Source of the DNA: Bryoerythrophyllum caledonicum
Taxonomy: Eukaryota > Streptophyta > Bryopsida > Pottiales > Pottiaceae
Assembly: GCA_963971425.1 (NCBI GenBank)
Contig: OZ020517.1
Coordinates: forward strand, 10,852,501-10,916,500
Reading direction: 5' to 3'
Length of the DNA: 64,000 nucleotides
Program-made: the position numbers and the translations under genes
The notes under the pieces: model-generated
What the model was told of the DNA's origin: nothing
Database searches by the model: none
Seen by the model: only the letters and a program-made list of their open reading frames with translations
Shown here: positions 31,871 to 40,313 of the stretch, piece after piece
Layout: each line of letters begins with the position of its first letter
Numbering within the stretch: the first letter of the stretch is position 1

Positions 31871-34185
31871 TGTCGTGTAGAGAGGGGAGCGCTTTGAGAA
31901 TTCACGGGGAATCTGGCTGCAACCGGAATAGATGGCAGGAGAGTCCAGTCGTGTCTTCAATTCTTCAAATCTTCATATCTTCATCTCTTCGACTCTTCAA
32001 ACAGCTCCCCGTTGGCCTATCCTGTGGTGGCTCTAAACGGGTTTAGGGTAAAGGTAAGGTGATAAGAACCCACGGCCTCGGACGGGTAAAACGGGACGGC
32101 CAGACCACAAGCTGAAACCGTCCGAAAGATTGGCTCCTAAAATTCAAACCCACGGTGACCAGCAATCGCGCCTCACCGGTGGGAACAACATAAATACGAC
32201 CGTGTGGGTGATCAACCCCACTTCGCCGCAACAAAATTTACGAAGCAGAATTGAAAAGAACTAGCCTCCAAATCCGGCTGGGAATAACAAAAAAAAGACA
32301 ACGAGCCTCCAAATCCGGCTAGGAATAACAAGCCACAAGCCACAACACACGAGTCTTCATGTCTTCTTATCTTCTAGTCTTCAAGTCTTCAAGTCTTCAA
32401 GTGTTCAAAAACACTAAGAAACTCAAAAGAAGTGTTCAAAAACACAATGGAAAAATTTCCATCAAGGCTGTAACCTTCAAACAAGTGCCATAGATGACTC
32501 AAAACTCCAACTACTAAGTTTAATAACTTTCTGTAAAGCTAACACAAATAACTAACACTCCTCCAAATTTCAAATCATTCTAAACTACTGTCCGAAAGTT
32601 ATGTGAGTTCAAAGTTCCGCCCTTCTAGAAATTCAATCGCTCATAACTTCTTTTTCAAAACTCCAAATCTTAATTGTAATAGCTTTTTGGAGAGCTATAA
32701 CAATGGTGCACACACCTTCCAAATCTCAAACCATTCTAAACTACTGTCCAAAAGTTATGGCTTGTTGAAACCTCTGCCCTCTCAATGGATGGCCTCGGGT
32801 TTTTACAATTTCAAACCTTCATAACTTTTGCAATTCAACTCTAATCAACTTGAATGATAAATTTATGGAAAGCTAAACAAAAGTTATATAACTCCTGAAA
32901 TTTTCAAAGAAAGACGCAAAAACTACAAACTTTGGTGGCCGCCCGAATCTCTGCTCCTCTTCGTTGGGTGGCAGCAGACCCTCCTCCACTCACACGCTTG
33001 TAACTTTTTGTCCACAACTCCAAATCAAGCGAAAATAATCTCTCTGGAAGCGCATCTCAAAGAGGAAGAAACCCTCAAAATTTCATTCAAAAAAATTGCT
33101 TACAACCAGAGTTCTCGCCCATCAAACTCTCGGCTCTCTACACACCCACACACACTTTCTCTCCAAAGCACACTAACTTCTTTTTCCCCCAAAACCCGAC
33201 TAGGAGGGAGAGAGAAGATGCCTACCTACCCTCTAGACCCCTAAGGTGGATAAGATCAGCCCATGTGCATATCACATGGGCCTCAAAACACCCATTGGCT
33301 CTAGGAAAACTCAAAAGATAAGTATCTACTTATCTTTAAAGGTCAACAAACCTTTAGAGTTCTAACTAGGAGGTAAACTACCCTCTATCTACCATCTTTT
33401 AACTTCTAACATTCAAATGAAACACAAAACACAAAAATTTAGTACAAAGCTTCAATCAAAAACAAGTAGAGGTAAAAACTAAAGTCAAAGAATAGTGCTA
33501 CTCCATCTGCAAGAACTTGAGGATGCGCTTGATAGTACTTGCAATGTAATCTGCACGTTGAGTCTTTGTCAAAGGATTCACTGGCCCTTCTAACCAACGA
33601 TGGTGGCCAGTGCTTAGCTCGATTGGCCTAGGTATACAGAAATAATGGTCTTCGTTCAGGCCCTCGAAACTGCCTTCAAATGTCACTTCACGGGTGCCTG
33701 GTTCAACACATCCAGTTTGAAGTAAGATTACTAAAACACGCGCGTCCTTTTGGAGATTACCATGCCAACGCTGCTCAACACGAGGCTGCTTTAGCGGACG
33801 AGAAGATCCAGCTTCATCTTGCGGGTGAAATGGCAATGGTGAAGAAACCGCCGGCTGGGATGGTTGAATTGGCAACTGAGACAAGGAAAGCTGTAAATCT
33901 ACCTCCGGTTCAGACTCTTGATCTTGTGACTCCATAAAAACCCTCCAGTTCGACATATTAGTCCGAACTTCAAATCCAAACACAAACTCTAAGAACGTAA
34001 AGGAATACTTCGAATTGGTGAATATTGTTTACGGCTTTCGCCTTTTAAACAATTCCATGAGCAATAAGCGTCACCTTGAAGCTACTGGAAGCGTCACCAA
34101 TAAGTTTCGTCCTTCTAATCAAAGATCTTTCCAAAAAGGTAAACAAGTAAATATTTTATACACTGAAAATATTTACATCAGGACA
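31871..34185 (-). repeat. LTR 1 (3' LTR of copy 1)
   Basis: The LTR begins TGTCGTGTAG and ends ATCAGGACA on the plus strand, so it carries the TG...CA ends in either reading. It includes CTTC-rich imperfect repeats (31950-32010 and 32350-32405), a duplicated GCCTCCAAATCCGGCT block (32264 and 32306) and a 161-codon minus-strand ORF. Confidence 0.95.
33498..33983 (-). CDS. LTR-encoded 161-residue protein of unknown function (LTR 1)
   Basis: An intact ORF lies about 200 bp inside the LTR, in the same orientation as gag-pol. It starts MFGFEVRTNMSNWRVFMES and ends IKRILKFLQME. The first third is acidic and Pro/Ser/Gln-rich (QLPIQPSQPAVSSP); the rest looks globular (RWHGNLQKDARVLVILLQTG, HYFCIPRPIELSTGHHRW). 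It lacks a signal peptide and membrane segment. I recognise no family. Plant LTRs rarely keep a long ORF, so it may be a captured host piece or an accessory protein. Translation is not shown by the sequence. Confidence 0.5.
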   Translation of the reverse strand: MFGFEVRTNMSNWRVFMESQDQESEPEVDLQLSLSQLPIQPSQPAVSSPLPFHPQDEAGSSRPLKQPRVEQRWHGNLQKDARVLVILLQTGCVEPGTREVTFEGSFEGLNEDHYFCIPRPIELSTGHHRWLEGPVNPLTKTQRADYIASTIKRILKFLQME

Positions 34186-34201
34186 TTCACCCCCTCTAAA
34201 C
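34186..34201 (-). other. Polypurine tract, copy 1
   Basis: Read on the minus strand, TTTAGAGGGGGTGAA directly precedes the TGTCC start of the 3' LTR. This is where plus-strand DNA synthesis is primed in LTR retrotransposons. Confidence 0.8.
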
Positions 34202-34228
34202 CTGCACATCCTTTGGTATGTGCCAAAC

Positions 34229-37200
34229 TCAGGGGTCTTCATTATCTTGGTGATCATGTAGTGCATCTTCGAATGTTTCATGATCTTCTTCGGTCTCATC
34301 TTCCTCTGTATCTTGGTCTGGGATCATGAAGCTATTCAAGTCCTCATCATTGAATCTGCCATCTCTTCTTCTGAATGCTTTGATCCTCTTTCCAGCTATT
34401 GGTACACGCAGAAGAGTCCCGTCTAATTCCCGAAGTGAATAAGTGCCATTTTCATAGACTTTGACCACAATATAGGGTCCAAACCATCTTTTGGCAAATT
34501 TACGCACTGTAATGTGTTGGTGTTCCAAGGTACTATCAAAGACAAGTACACAATCACCTTCTTCGATTTTCTTCACCCTCAGCCGGTGTGTCTTGTCAAA
34601 GCGCTCTTTGTTGCTAAGCCTTGCAGTCTTTAATTTTTCCAATGCCACCTCCAGGTCCTCAGGCAATCTTTCAAGTTGTTGAATGCGAAGTTCTAACAAC
34701 CTTTCTCTGGTAATTCCATCCTCCCATGAAAGAAACATCCATGTAGGAATGTTTGCTTCCCCTGGCATCATTGGCTTCTGACCATGCATAAGCTCCACAG
34801 GCATGTAACTAGTCACAGTACTATGTGTGGTTCTATCAGCCCATAGAGCAAATGGAAGTAGTTTCGGCCACACACTAGGCTTTCCTTTGCAGGCCTTGAC
34901 TAGAGCATGAATGATTGGAGGATGACCTCTCTCAATTTTGCCGTTGGCCTCAGGATTGTAAGCCGTAGTCAGCTTCAACTGCACACCATATCGCTTGAAG
35001 AATTCTTTGGCTTCACTAGCATTCAATTCTCCTCTGTCAGCTCTCATCCGACCAATACTCCCATACCGACTAAAAATGTCTTCAAGTATAAATCGGCACA
35101 CATTCTCTGTTGCCTTGGTCTCCAAAGCCCTTCCTTCGACAAAGTTTGAGAGCTCTTCCCGGGCGAAAACAAGGTACTTCATTCCCCACATTGTACTTGG
35201 CATGGCAACCAAATCAATCATCCATTGAAAATGGAGTGCAACGGGGTAAGTGGGATGTAATTCGTCTCTGTGCCGCACCTTGGATTGTAATTGGCATATT
35301 GCAGAGGAAGCTACATACTCTTCAACATCTTTATATAGCCCTTTCCACCAATATCTCTCCTTAATTTTTGTATACGTGGCCCACACTCCTCTGTGACCAG
35401 CCCAAAGTGTATCATGAAACTCTTGTAGAACTTGGGTCTTGGTTTCAGAGTCTCCCACCACTCTTAACGGCACTTCACTAGCTATTTTTGCCCTCTTCCA
35501 TAGAAATCCATCTTTCAACAGATATCCATAAGACTGATGTCTGATGTCTTTGAATGTCTTATCCATCCAACTTCTTTGTCGCTCCATTGTGCTCAAGTAG
35601 AGCCCAATATCTCTCAGCTTTCCTTCGTACAACTCAGACTTGAAAGGCAATACTCTAGTAGACGAACTTTTACCATCTATGTTCATCACATAGCCCCCGT
35701 GTAACAATTCTTCACCATGTTCATAAGCCATCATCTCTTCTTCATTGAAATACCTTGCTCTAGACAACATATCCGCTACAGAATTCTTTCTGCCTTCAAT
35801 GTGAACAAGAACAGGGTTCAAAGACTTGATGTAGGCTATCCAGCGCAGCATCGCAATGTCTGGTGAAGAACAATTTGCTATCATCCCCAGCAAAGGCAAG
35901 CAGTCAGTTTCTAAAACTACCTCCGCACCAATCAAGTAGTTTCTGTCCACTTTTAGAGCAGTAAGGGCACCCCAAAGTTCTCTTTTTACTTGTGGGTAAA
36001 CCCTCTGCCGCTCTGTCAAGATCCTTGCTCCAAATCGGATAGCAAATCTATTCCCTTCTTCATCATCCTGTCCAACAGCCCATCCAATTGCAATTGGACT
36101 CGTATCAACAGTTACAATCACCGGTCTTCCACAAGTATAACTCACTTGTTTAAGAACCGATGGTGATTCCAAGATTCTCTTCAGCTCCATCATAGCTCGG
36201 TCTTGCTCACGCTGCCAAACAAATTTGTTTCTCTTGCGCAATAGCTTGTAAAGAGGTTCTGATATATGAGCAAAATGAGGGATCCAAATTTGGTAGAAGA
36301 CACAGGCTCCTAAAAACCTCCTTACTTCAGTGATATTGCTACAGGCCTTCATTCTCCCAATAGCATCCACCTTCTCAGGGTTAGGTTTTCTTCCATAAGA
36401 ACCACATAAGTGTTCAACCACCAAAATCTCATCAACCCCAAACTTGGATTTCTCAATGGAGAGAGTCAAATTGACCTCCTCCAATTTGTTCAAGATTTTG
36501 GCTACATCTTCAATATGATTACTCACAAAGGCTTTGCAACCATCATCTTGAATGGTTAAGTCTCTTCCTTTCTCCTCGCACCCTTTCATGGGAATGTCAT
36601 CCACAAAAGGTATGGTTTTCTCAGGCACAAAGTCTCTTAGGATTTGATTCATGGCGCTCTGCATATGTGCCACCGAGTTGGTAGCACCTTGAGGCAATGT
36701 ACACATGCGCACTAATCCAAGTGGAGTCTTCATGGTTGTTAAATCTCTACTCTCAGCAGCTAGTTGAAATTGATCATAACCAGAGTATAGATCTCCAATG
36801 GAATAAATTGCATGCCCCGCAAATGCTTCAGCTACTTCATCAACAATAGGCCCTGAGCCCTTGTTTCTGATTGTCACTCCATTTGCTGGCTGCATATCTT
36901 GAATGAACCTCAATGCTCCCGATTTCTTTGGCACTGTGAACCATCGATTTGAATATGGAGCCATTGAAGGTTCAAGTATGCCCATGCGTGTCTTTTCTTT
37001 GAGCAACTCTACAAGCTTCGGAAGTAGAGCTCTAGGCACAGGTATAGGCTTCAAATCCCATGGTACATGCGGTACCGTAAAAATAACCATTGGTGCCACA
37101 ATAGTTGGATGTACACATCCAATTTCATCTGGCGAAGAAGCAAAGGCCTTTCCATGCTTCGAAAGCATATCTTGAAATTTCTTCTTCTCCGGCTCAGTTA

Positions 37201-37789
37201 AAAAATCATCTCCACCAATCTTCAAGTTTGCCAAAGTCTCTTTGGTGAACTTGTGTCCAATCCTCCTTGCTTCTCTCAAACTTGGCTCTTTCTCAGCTTG
37301 TCTGATATGATCATCAGTGTCAGGTGGTAGCTGAGTAGCCACTGGCTTCACCTTCTTGGCCACAGTTTTGTATCTTGTATGAACTGAAGCTTCCGGTCTC
37401 TGCCCATCAATTCTTGAACTATCAAAGCTTGTTATTGCTGTGGAAATCTCATGATACATTGCACTTGTATGCACATTGACAAAGCAATGAGTAGCTCCCT
37501 TCGCATCCGTGTTTGTTTTTAGATCTTGCAAAGTCTGCAAGATATCATCTGGCATTCCATTCTCTTCATAAATACCAGAAATAGTCTCATCTTCTTCTAA
37601 AACCTTCATCTTTTTTAGATTTTTCTCCATCTTTTTCACAAACTTTCTATATACAGGGTCCAAATCTTTGACACCCGTAAAGCTCACAAAGCCGCACTCT
37701 GTCACACTTAAAAATCCACACCTAATGTTGGTGTGTACATTGGGGAACTCGCCAATCTTAATTCCCTTAGCACCCGTGGATCCCCACAT
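34229..37789 (-). CDS. pol: Pol: reverse transcriptase, RNase H, integrase, copy 1 (1186 residues from ATG)
   Basis: Pol copies the RNA to DNA and integrates it. Reverse transcriptase (about residues 200-470) has DLYSGYDQFQL, LPQGATNS and the catalytic FVDDI near residue 396. RNase H (about 555-680) has VTVDTSP, KRELWG, LETDC and NSVADMLSR. Integrase has a zinc region H-x-H (EFHDTLWAGHRG) with SSAICQ (one Cys replaced by Ser), then the D,D-35-E residues in WMIDLV, RADRGEL and NGKIERG. A GPY/F module (WFGPYIVV, about 1103) and an acidic tail follow; there is no chromodomain. The frame is open upstream to TGA 37868-37870, overlapping protease by about 60 nt in the -1 frame, so frameshifting is likely. 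Confidence 0.95.
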   Translation of the reverse strand: MWGSTGAKGIKIGEFPNVHTNIRCGFLSVTECGFVSFTGVKDLDPVYRKFVKKMEKNLKKMKVLEEDETISGIYEENGMPDDILQTLQDLKTNTDAKGATHCFVNVHTSAMYHEISTAITSFDSSRIDGQRPEASVHTRYKTVAKKVKPVATQLPPDTDDHIRQAEKEPSLREARRIGHKFTKETLANLKIGGDDFLTEPEKKKFQDMLSKHGKAFASSPDEIGCVHPTIVAPMVIFTVPHVPWDLKPIPVPRALLPKLVELLKEKTRMGILEPSMAPYSNRWFTVPKKSGALRFIQDMQPANGVTIRNKGSGPIVDEVAEAFAGHAIYSIGDLYSGYDQFQLAAESRDLTTMKTPLGLVRMCTLPQGATNSVAHMQSAMNQILRDFVPEKTIPFVDDIPMKGCEEKGRDLTIQDDGCKAFVSNHIEDVAKILNKLEEVNLTLSIEKSKFGVDEILVVEHLCGSYGRKPNPEKVDAIGRMKACSNITEVRRFLGACVFYQIWIPHFAHISEPLYKLLRKRNKFVWQREQDRAMMELKRILESPSVLKQVSYTCGRPVIVTVDTSPIAIGWAVGQDDEEGNRFAIRFGARILTERQRVYPQVKRELWGALTALKVDRNYLIGAEVVLETDCLPLLGMIANCSSPDIAMLRWIAYIKSLNPVLVHIEGRKNSVADMLSRARYFNEEEMMAYEHGEELLHGGYVMNIDGKSSSTRVLPFKSELYEGKLRDIGLYLSTMERQRSWMDKTFKDIRHQSYGYLLKDGFLWKRAKIASEVPLRVVGDSETKTQVLQEFHDTLWAGHRGVWATYTKIKERYWWKGLYKDVEEYVASSAICQLQSKVRHRDELHPTYPVALHFQWMIDLVAMPSTMWGMKYLVFAREELSNFVEGRALETKATENVCRFILEDIFSRYGSIGRMRADRGELNASEAKEFFKRYGVQLKLTTAYNPEANGKIERGHPPIIHALVKACKGKPSVWPKLLPFALWADRTTHSTVTSYMPVELMHGQKPMMPGEANIPTWMFLSWEDGITRERLLELRIQQLERLPEDLEVALEKLKTARLSNKERFDKTHRLRVKKIEEGDCVLVFDSTLEHQHITVRKFAKRWFGPYIVVKVYENGTYSLRELDGTLLRVPIAGKRIKAFRRRDGRFNDEDLNSFMIPDQDTEEDETEEDHETFEDALHDHQDNEDP

Positions 37790-37803
37790 CCCACGTGTGC
37801 CCT

Positions 37804-38235
37804 TTAGAAATCCGGAAAGTTCGTAGAAGTTGGTAGAGGGATCTCTCTGAGTTGAAGCCGATGCCTCTCATTGTCAGGCCTCACCGTTAAGAACTGCACT
37901 GACCTCTTTCCATCAACACTTCGAATCCGGGCATAATGAGACCCGTCATCCAACACCTTGGTCTCCATTCGTGAAGCGGTGATAAATGGTTGGCCCAAAA
38001 TTATCGGATAGGCACTAAGGTTTTGAACACAGAAGTTTTGCTCAACCTCCACATCTCCAATTTTTGTGAGTACTGCTGGGCAAGCTCCATGCAGCCGGGT
38101 CCGTCCGCTATTGGCTGCTCTCATAATCCACCCATGGTCCGTATCAATCGGCCATTTGCCCCTTTCATAGACACTCCGAGATATAATGTTGATCTCAGAA
38201 CCATGATCAACAAGAGCTAAAATGTGGTCATCCAC
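37804..38235 (-). CDS. pro: Aspartic protease, copy 1
   Basis: This domain cuts the polyprotein. The active-site stretch is ALVDHGSEINIIS, with DHG where retropepsins normally have DSG or DTG, and the downstream hydrophobic flap/ILG region reads YPIILGQPF. The frame is the same as gag and is open from the UAG at 38275 (13 codons before this ATG) to TAA at 37804. The natural product is therefore probably a gag-protease readthrough protein rather than one started at 38235. The DHG form is in both copies. Confidence 0.8.
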   Translation of the reverse strand: MDDHILALVDHGSEINIISRSVYERGKWPIDTDHGWIMRAANSGRTRLHGACPAVLTKIGDVEVEQNFCVQNLSAYPIILGQPFITASRMETKVLDDGSHYARIRSVDGKRSVQFLTVRPDNERHRLQLREIPLPTSTNFPDF

Positions 38236-38274
38236 CCCTCCGAGCTTTATCTTCGTCTCAGTGGTGGCCCTAGC

Positions 38275-38277
38275 CTA
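38275..38277 (-). promoter_or_regulatory. In-frame UAG between gag and protease, copy 1 (candidate readthrough)
   Basis: The frame reads TTACCGTTC-TAG-GCTAGGGCC and stays open on both sides, with gag and protease in the same frame. Suppression of a single UAG followed by G is a known way to make gag-pol in some retroelements. Both copies keep it. Confidence 0.7.
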
Positions 38278-40275
38278 GAACGGTAAATCAAACTCCGTTC
38301 TTTCTTCGTTCTCCGTCCTCATCATTTGATCGTACGAGAACTCAAAGGTTCGCGCTTCCTCCCGAAGATCTTCTTCTTCTTCAACCACTGATTCACTCAT
38401 CATGGCAAATACCTCGCCAATCTCGGTTTCTTCATCTTTGGTCATGTGAGTGTCCAAAGCTCTGATCATTACAGTCTCAGCTGTCATCTGCCGCTTTCGC
38501 TTAATGATGTCAATAATCAGCTCATGGAAATCTTTCTTGGCTATACCAAGTGCTTCCCTCAAAGTGAATTCGATTTTGGCATCCAAAATCCTTTCCTCCA
38601 ATACTCCCTTCAGATCAATGGAAGTCTCAACGTCTGACTGAAGCTTATAGGCAGGTGCCTTTCCCTTGGCCTTGTTGGAGTCTCCTTTCTCTTCTCCTCT
38701 TTTACTGTCACTGGATTGCCTGTTTGGTCCATCCTTCTCTTTCTCTTTATTCTTCTCCCACCATTCTTTTGGTAATGGTGCATCACTAGGGCGCTCAGTA
38801 CTAGGGTCCGATGGCTTTGAACGTGTAGGAACCCTCTTTCTCATCTCCTTTGCAGGCTCATTTTGCATCGGAGATCTTCTCTTTGCTTCTGGCTCAACAC
38901 CATCGTCAGCATCAAATCTTACACGCTTTTCCTCGACAGAGGCTGCGTGCAACTCATCATAGTCTTTCTCTTCATTCATAAAAGCCATGATGCTACTTGC
39001 ATCCACAGGATCTTCCCACCCAGTTGCCTTTCTGATGGATTGAGCTCCTCTCTTCATCAACACTTGTTTTTGAGCATTGAAAACACCAATTGAGTGTTGA
39101 TCCACTTGAATGTGATATGAATCAGTCTCATGCATTTGAACATAGCTTGATCTTGTTGTCTTGTCTTCCATGAGCTTCTTCATTCCTCCTCTCCCATAAT
39201 TGGTCCCCATTGGAGAGCCAGTAGAGGCATCGTGAATTTTCCCGTCTTTGTAGAAGACAAGAACATTCTTGAGTGCCTCTTCGTAGGATGCACAGCCCCT
39301 GAGACTATGATCAGTCTCCTCATCGCACCAAACACACCTTCTTGAATATTTTCTTGCACTTTCAAGTGGCTGAGAAGATGAAGCTCCTCTGGCTTTCTTC
39401 AATTCACTAAATTCCACCCTTAGCTCGCGGAAACCCTTGATAAGTTCATCAAGAGCATTTTCATCCGTGGTCTTAGTGATCTTCGAGGTAGAGCCCAGAT
39501 TCGTTGACGGTGATGGAGCAAAAGACACCTTAGGAGACTTTGGTGTATGAATAGGCTCAGAATCAATTTTTGTTTCTTCTCCTCTTGACCTCACACGTCG
39601 TTGTTTGGCCAAAAGAATTACTGTCTCTTCAACTCTCCTCCAATCGTTTGTAAAGCCACCTTCTGTAGTCCGATCTCCGAGAAGTAGAAGAAGTCGGTCT
39701 TCAAGTGCAGCATCAGTTGCTTGAAGGAAAAGCTCAGTCTTCCTGGATTCAAGAAGACGCCTTTCTGCCAAAGGTAACTGGCCAAATTTCTTTTCAAAGT
39801 CTCTCAACAACTCGTTGGGACCCATAGTGTTCCCAGGCCGTTGCTCAATCCATTCCAAGAAAGATCGCTTGGTCATCCTCTCCGAGTCTTCATCGAAATA
39901 CTCATCTCGAAGTCGCTCAACAAAATTTGCCCACGAGATGACCAATTCTCGAATCTCTTGCACCCTGTCACGAATATCAGGTACAACCGCCATGTCAAAT
40001 GTGTGCATCATTTGATTGTCTCCAACTTGATGCACCTCCATCTCACAAATGTACGTTCGCAAGAATTTGGAAATGTTCTTGCCGTTGAACCTTCCAATCT
40101 TGGAAACAACAGCCTTCAGAGCCTTGGTGGCACCTTGTCCACCTTGATTCGCTCTATGCTGCTCCATGAACAGGGCCAATGCCCCCAAAATGTCCTCCAT
40201 CGGCAATTGAACTCCACCGGTACGTCCTCCACCGCCACCGGCAGCTCCTTCGGAGTCTCCCATACCAAGAACCAC
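38275..40275 (-). CDS. gag: Gag polyprotein, copy 1 (666 residues)
   Basis: Gag packages the element RNA into cytoplasmic particles. The protein begins MVLGMGDSEGAAGGGGGR and has a retrotransposon-gag-like helical region (about residues 55-200: IGRFNGKNISKFLRTYI, FVERLRDEYF). At about residue 313 it has one zinc-knuckle variant, CVWC-DEETD-H-SLRG-C (C-x2-C-x5-H-x4-C rather than x4-x4). A long charged region follows (PSTERPSDAPLPKEWWEKNK). It ends FDLPF at UAG (38275-38277), and the same frame continues into protease. The ATG at 40275 is the first in frame, about 40 bases after the primer site. Confidence 0.9.
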   Translation of the reverse strand: MVLGMGDSEGAAGGGGGRTGGVQLPMEDILGALALFMEQHRANQGGQGATKALKAVVSKIGRFNGKNISKFLRTYICEMEVHQVGDNQMMHTFDMAVVPDIRDRVQEIRELVISWANFVERLRDEYFDEDSERMTKRSFLEWIEQRPGNTMGPNELLRDFEKKFGQLPLAERRLLESRKTELFLQATDAALEDRLLLLLGDRTTEGGFTNDWRRVEETVILLAKQRRVRSRGEETKIDSEPIHTPKSPKVSFAPSPSTNLGSTSKITKTTDENALDELIKGFRELRVEFSELKKARGASSSQPLESARKYSRRCVWCDEETDHSLRGCASYEEALKNVLVFYKDGKIHDASTGSPMGTNYGRGGMKKLMEDKTTRSSYVQMHETDSYHIQVDQHSIGVFNAQKQVLMKRGAQSIRKATGWEDPVDASSIMAFMNEEKDYDELHAASVEEKRVRFDADDGVEPEAKRRSPMQNEPAKEMRKRVPTRSKPSDPSTERPSDAPLPKEWWEKNKEKEKDGPNRQSSDSKRGEEKGDSNKAKGKAPAYKLQSDVETSIDLKGVLEERILDAKIEFTLREALGIAKKDFHELIIDIIKRKRQMTAETVMIRALDTHMTKDEETEIGEVFAMMSESVVEEEEDLREEARTFEFSYDQMMRTENEERTEFDLPF

Positions 40276-40292
40276 ACCAGTTGCCTCAAAGC

Positions 40293-40313
40293 TCTCTCAG
40301 TGGAAGCACCAAA
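40293..40313 (-). other. Primer-binding-site region, copy 1
   Basis: On the minus strand TTTGGTGCTTCCACTGAG follows the 5' LTR after ACGACA. TGG near the LTR edge is expected to pair with the CCA end of a tRNA primer. I cannot name the tRNA with certainty; it is not the common initiator-Met site. Confidence 0.6.
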
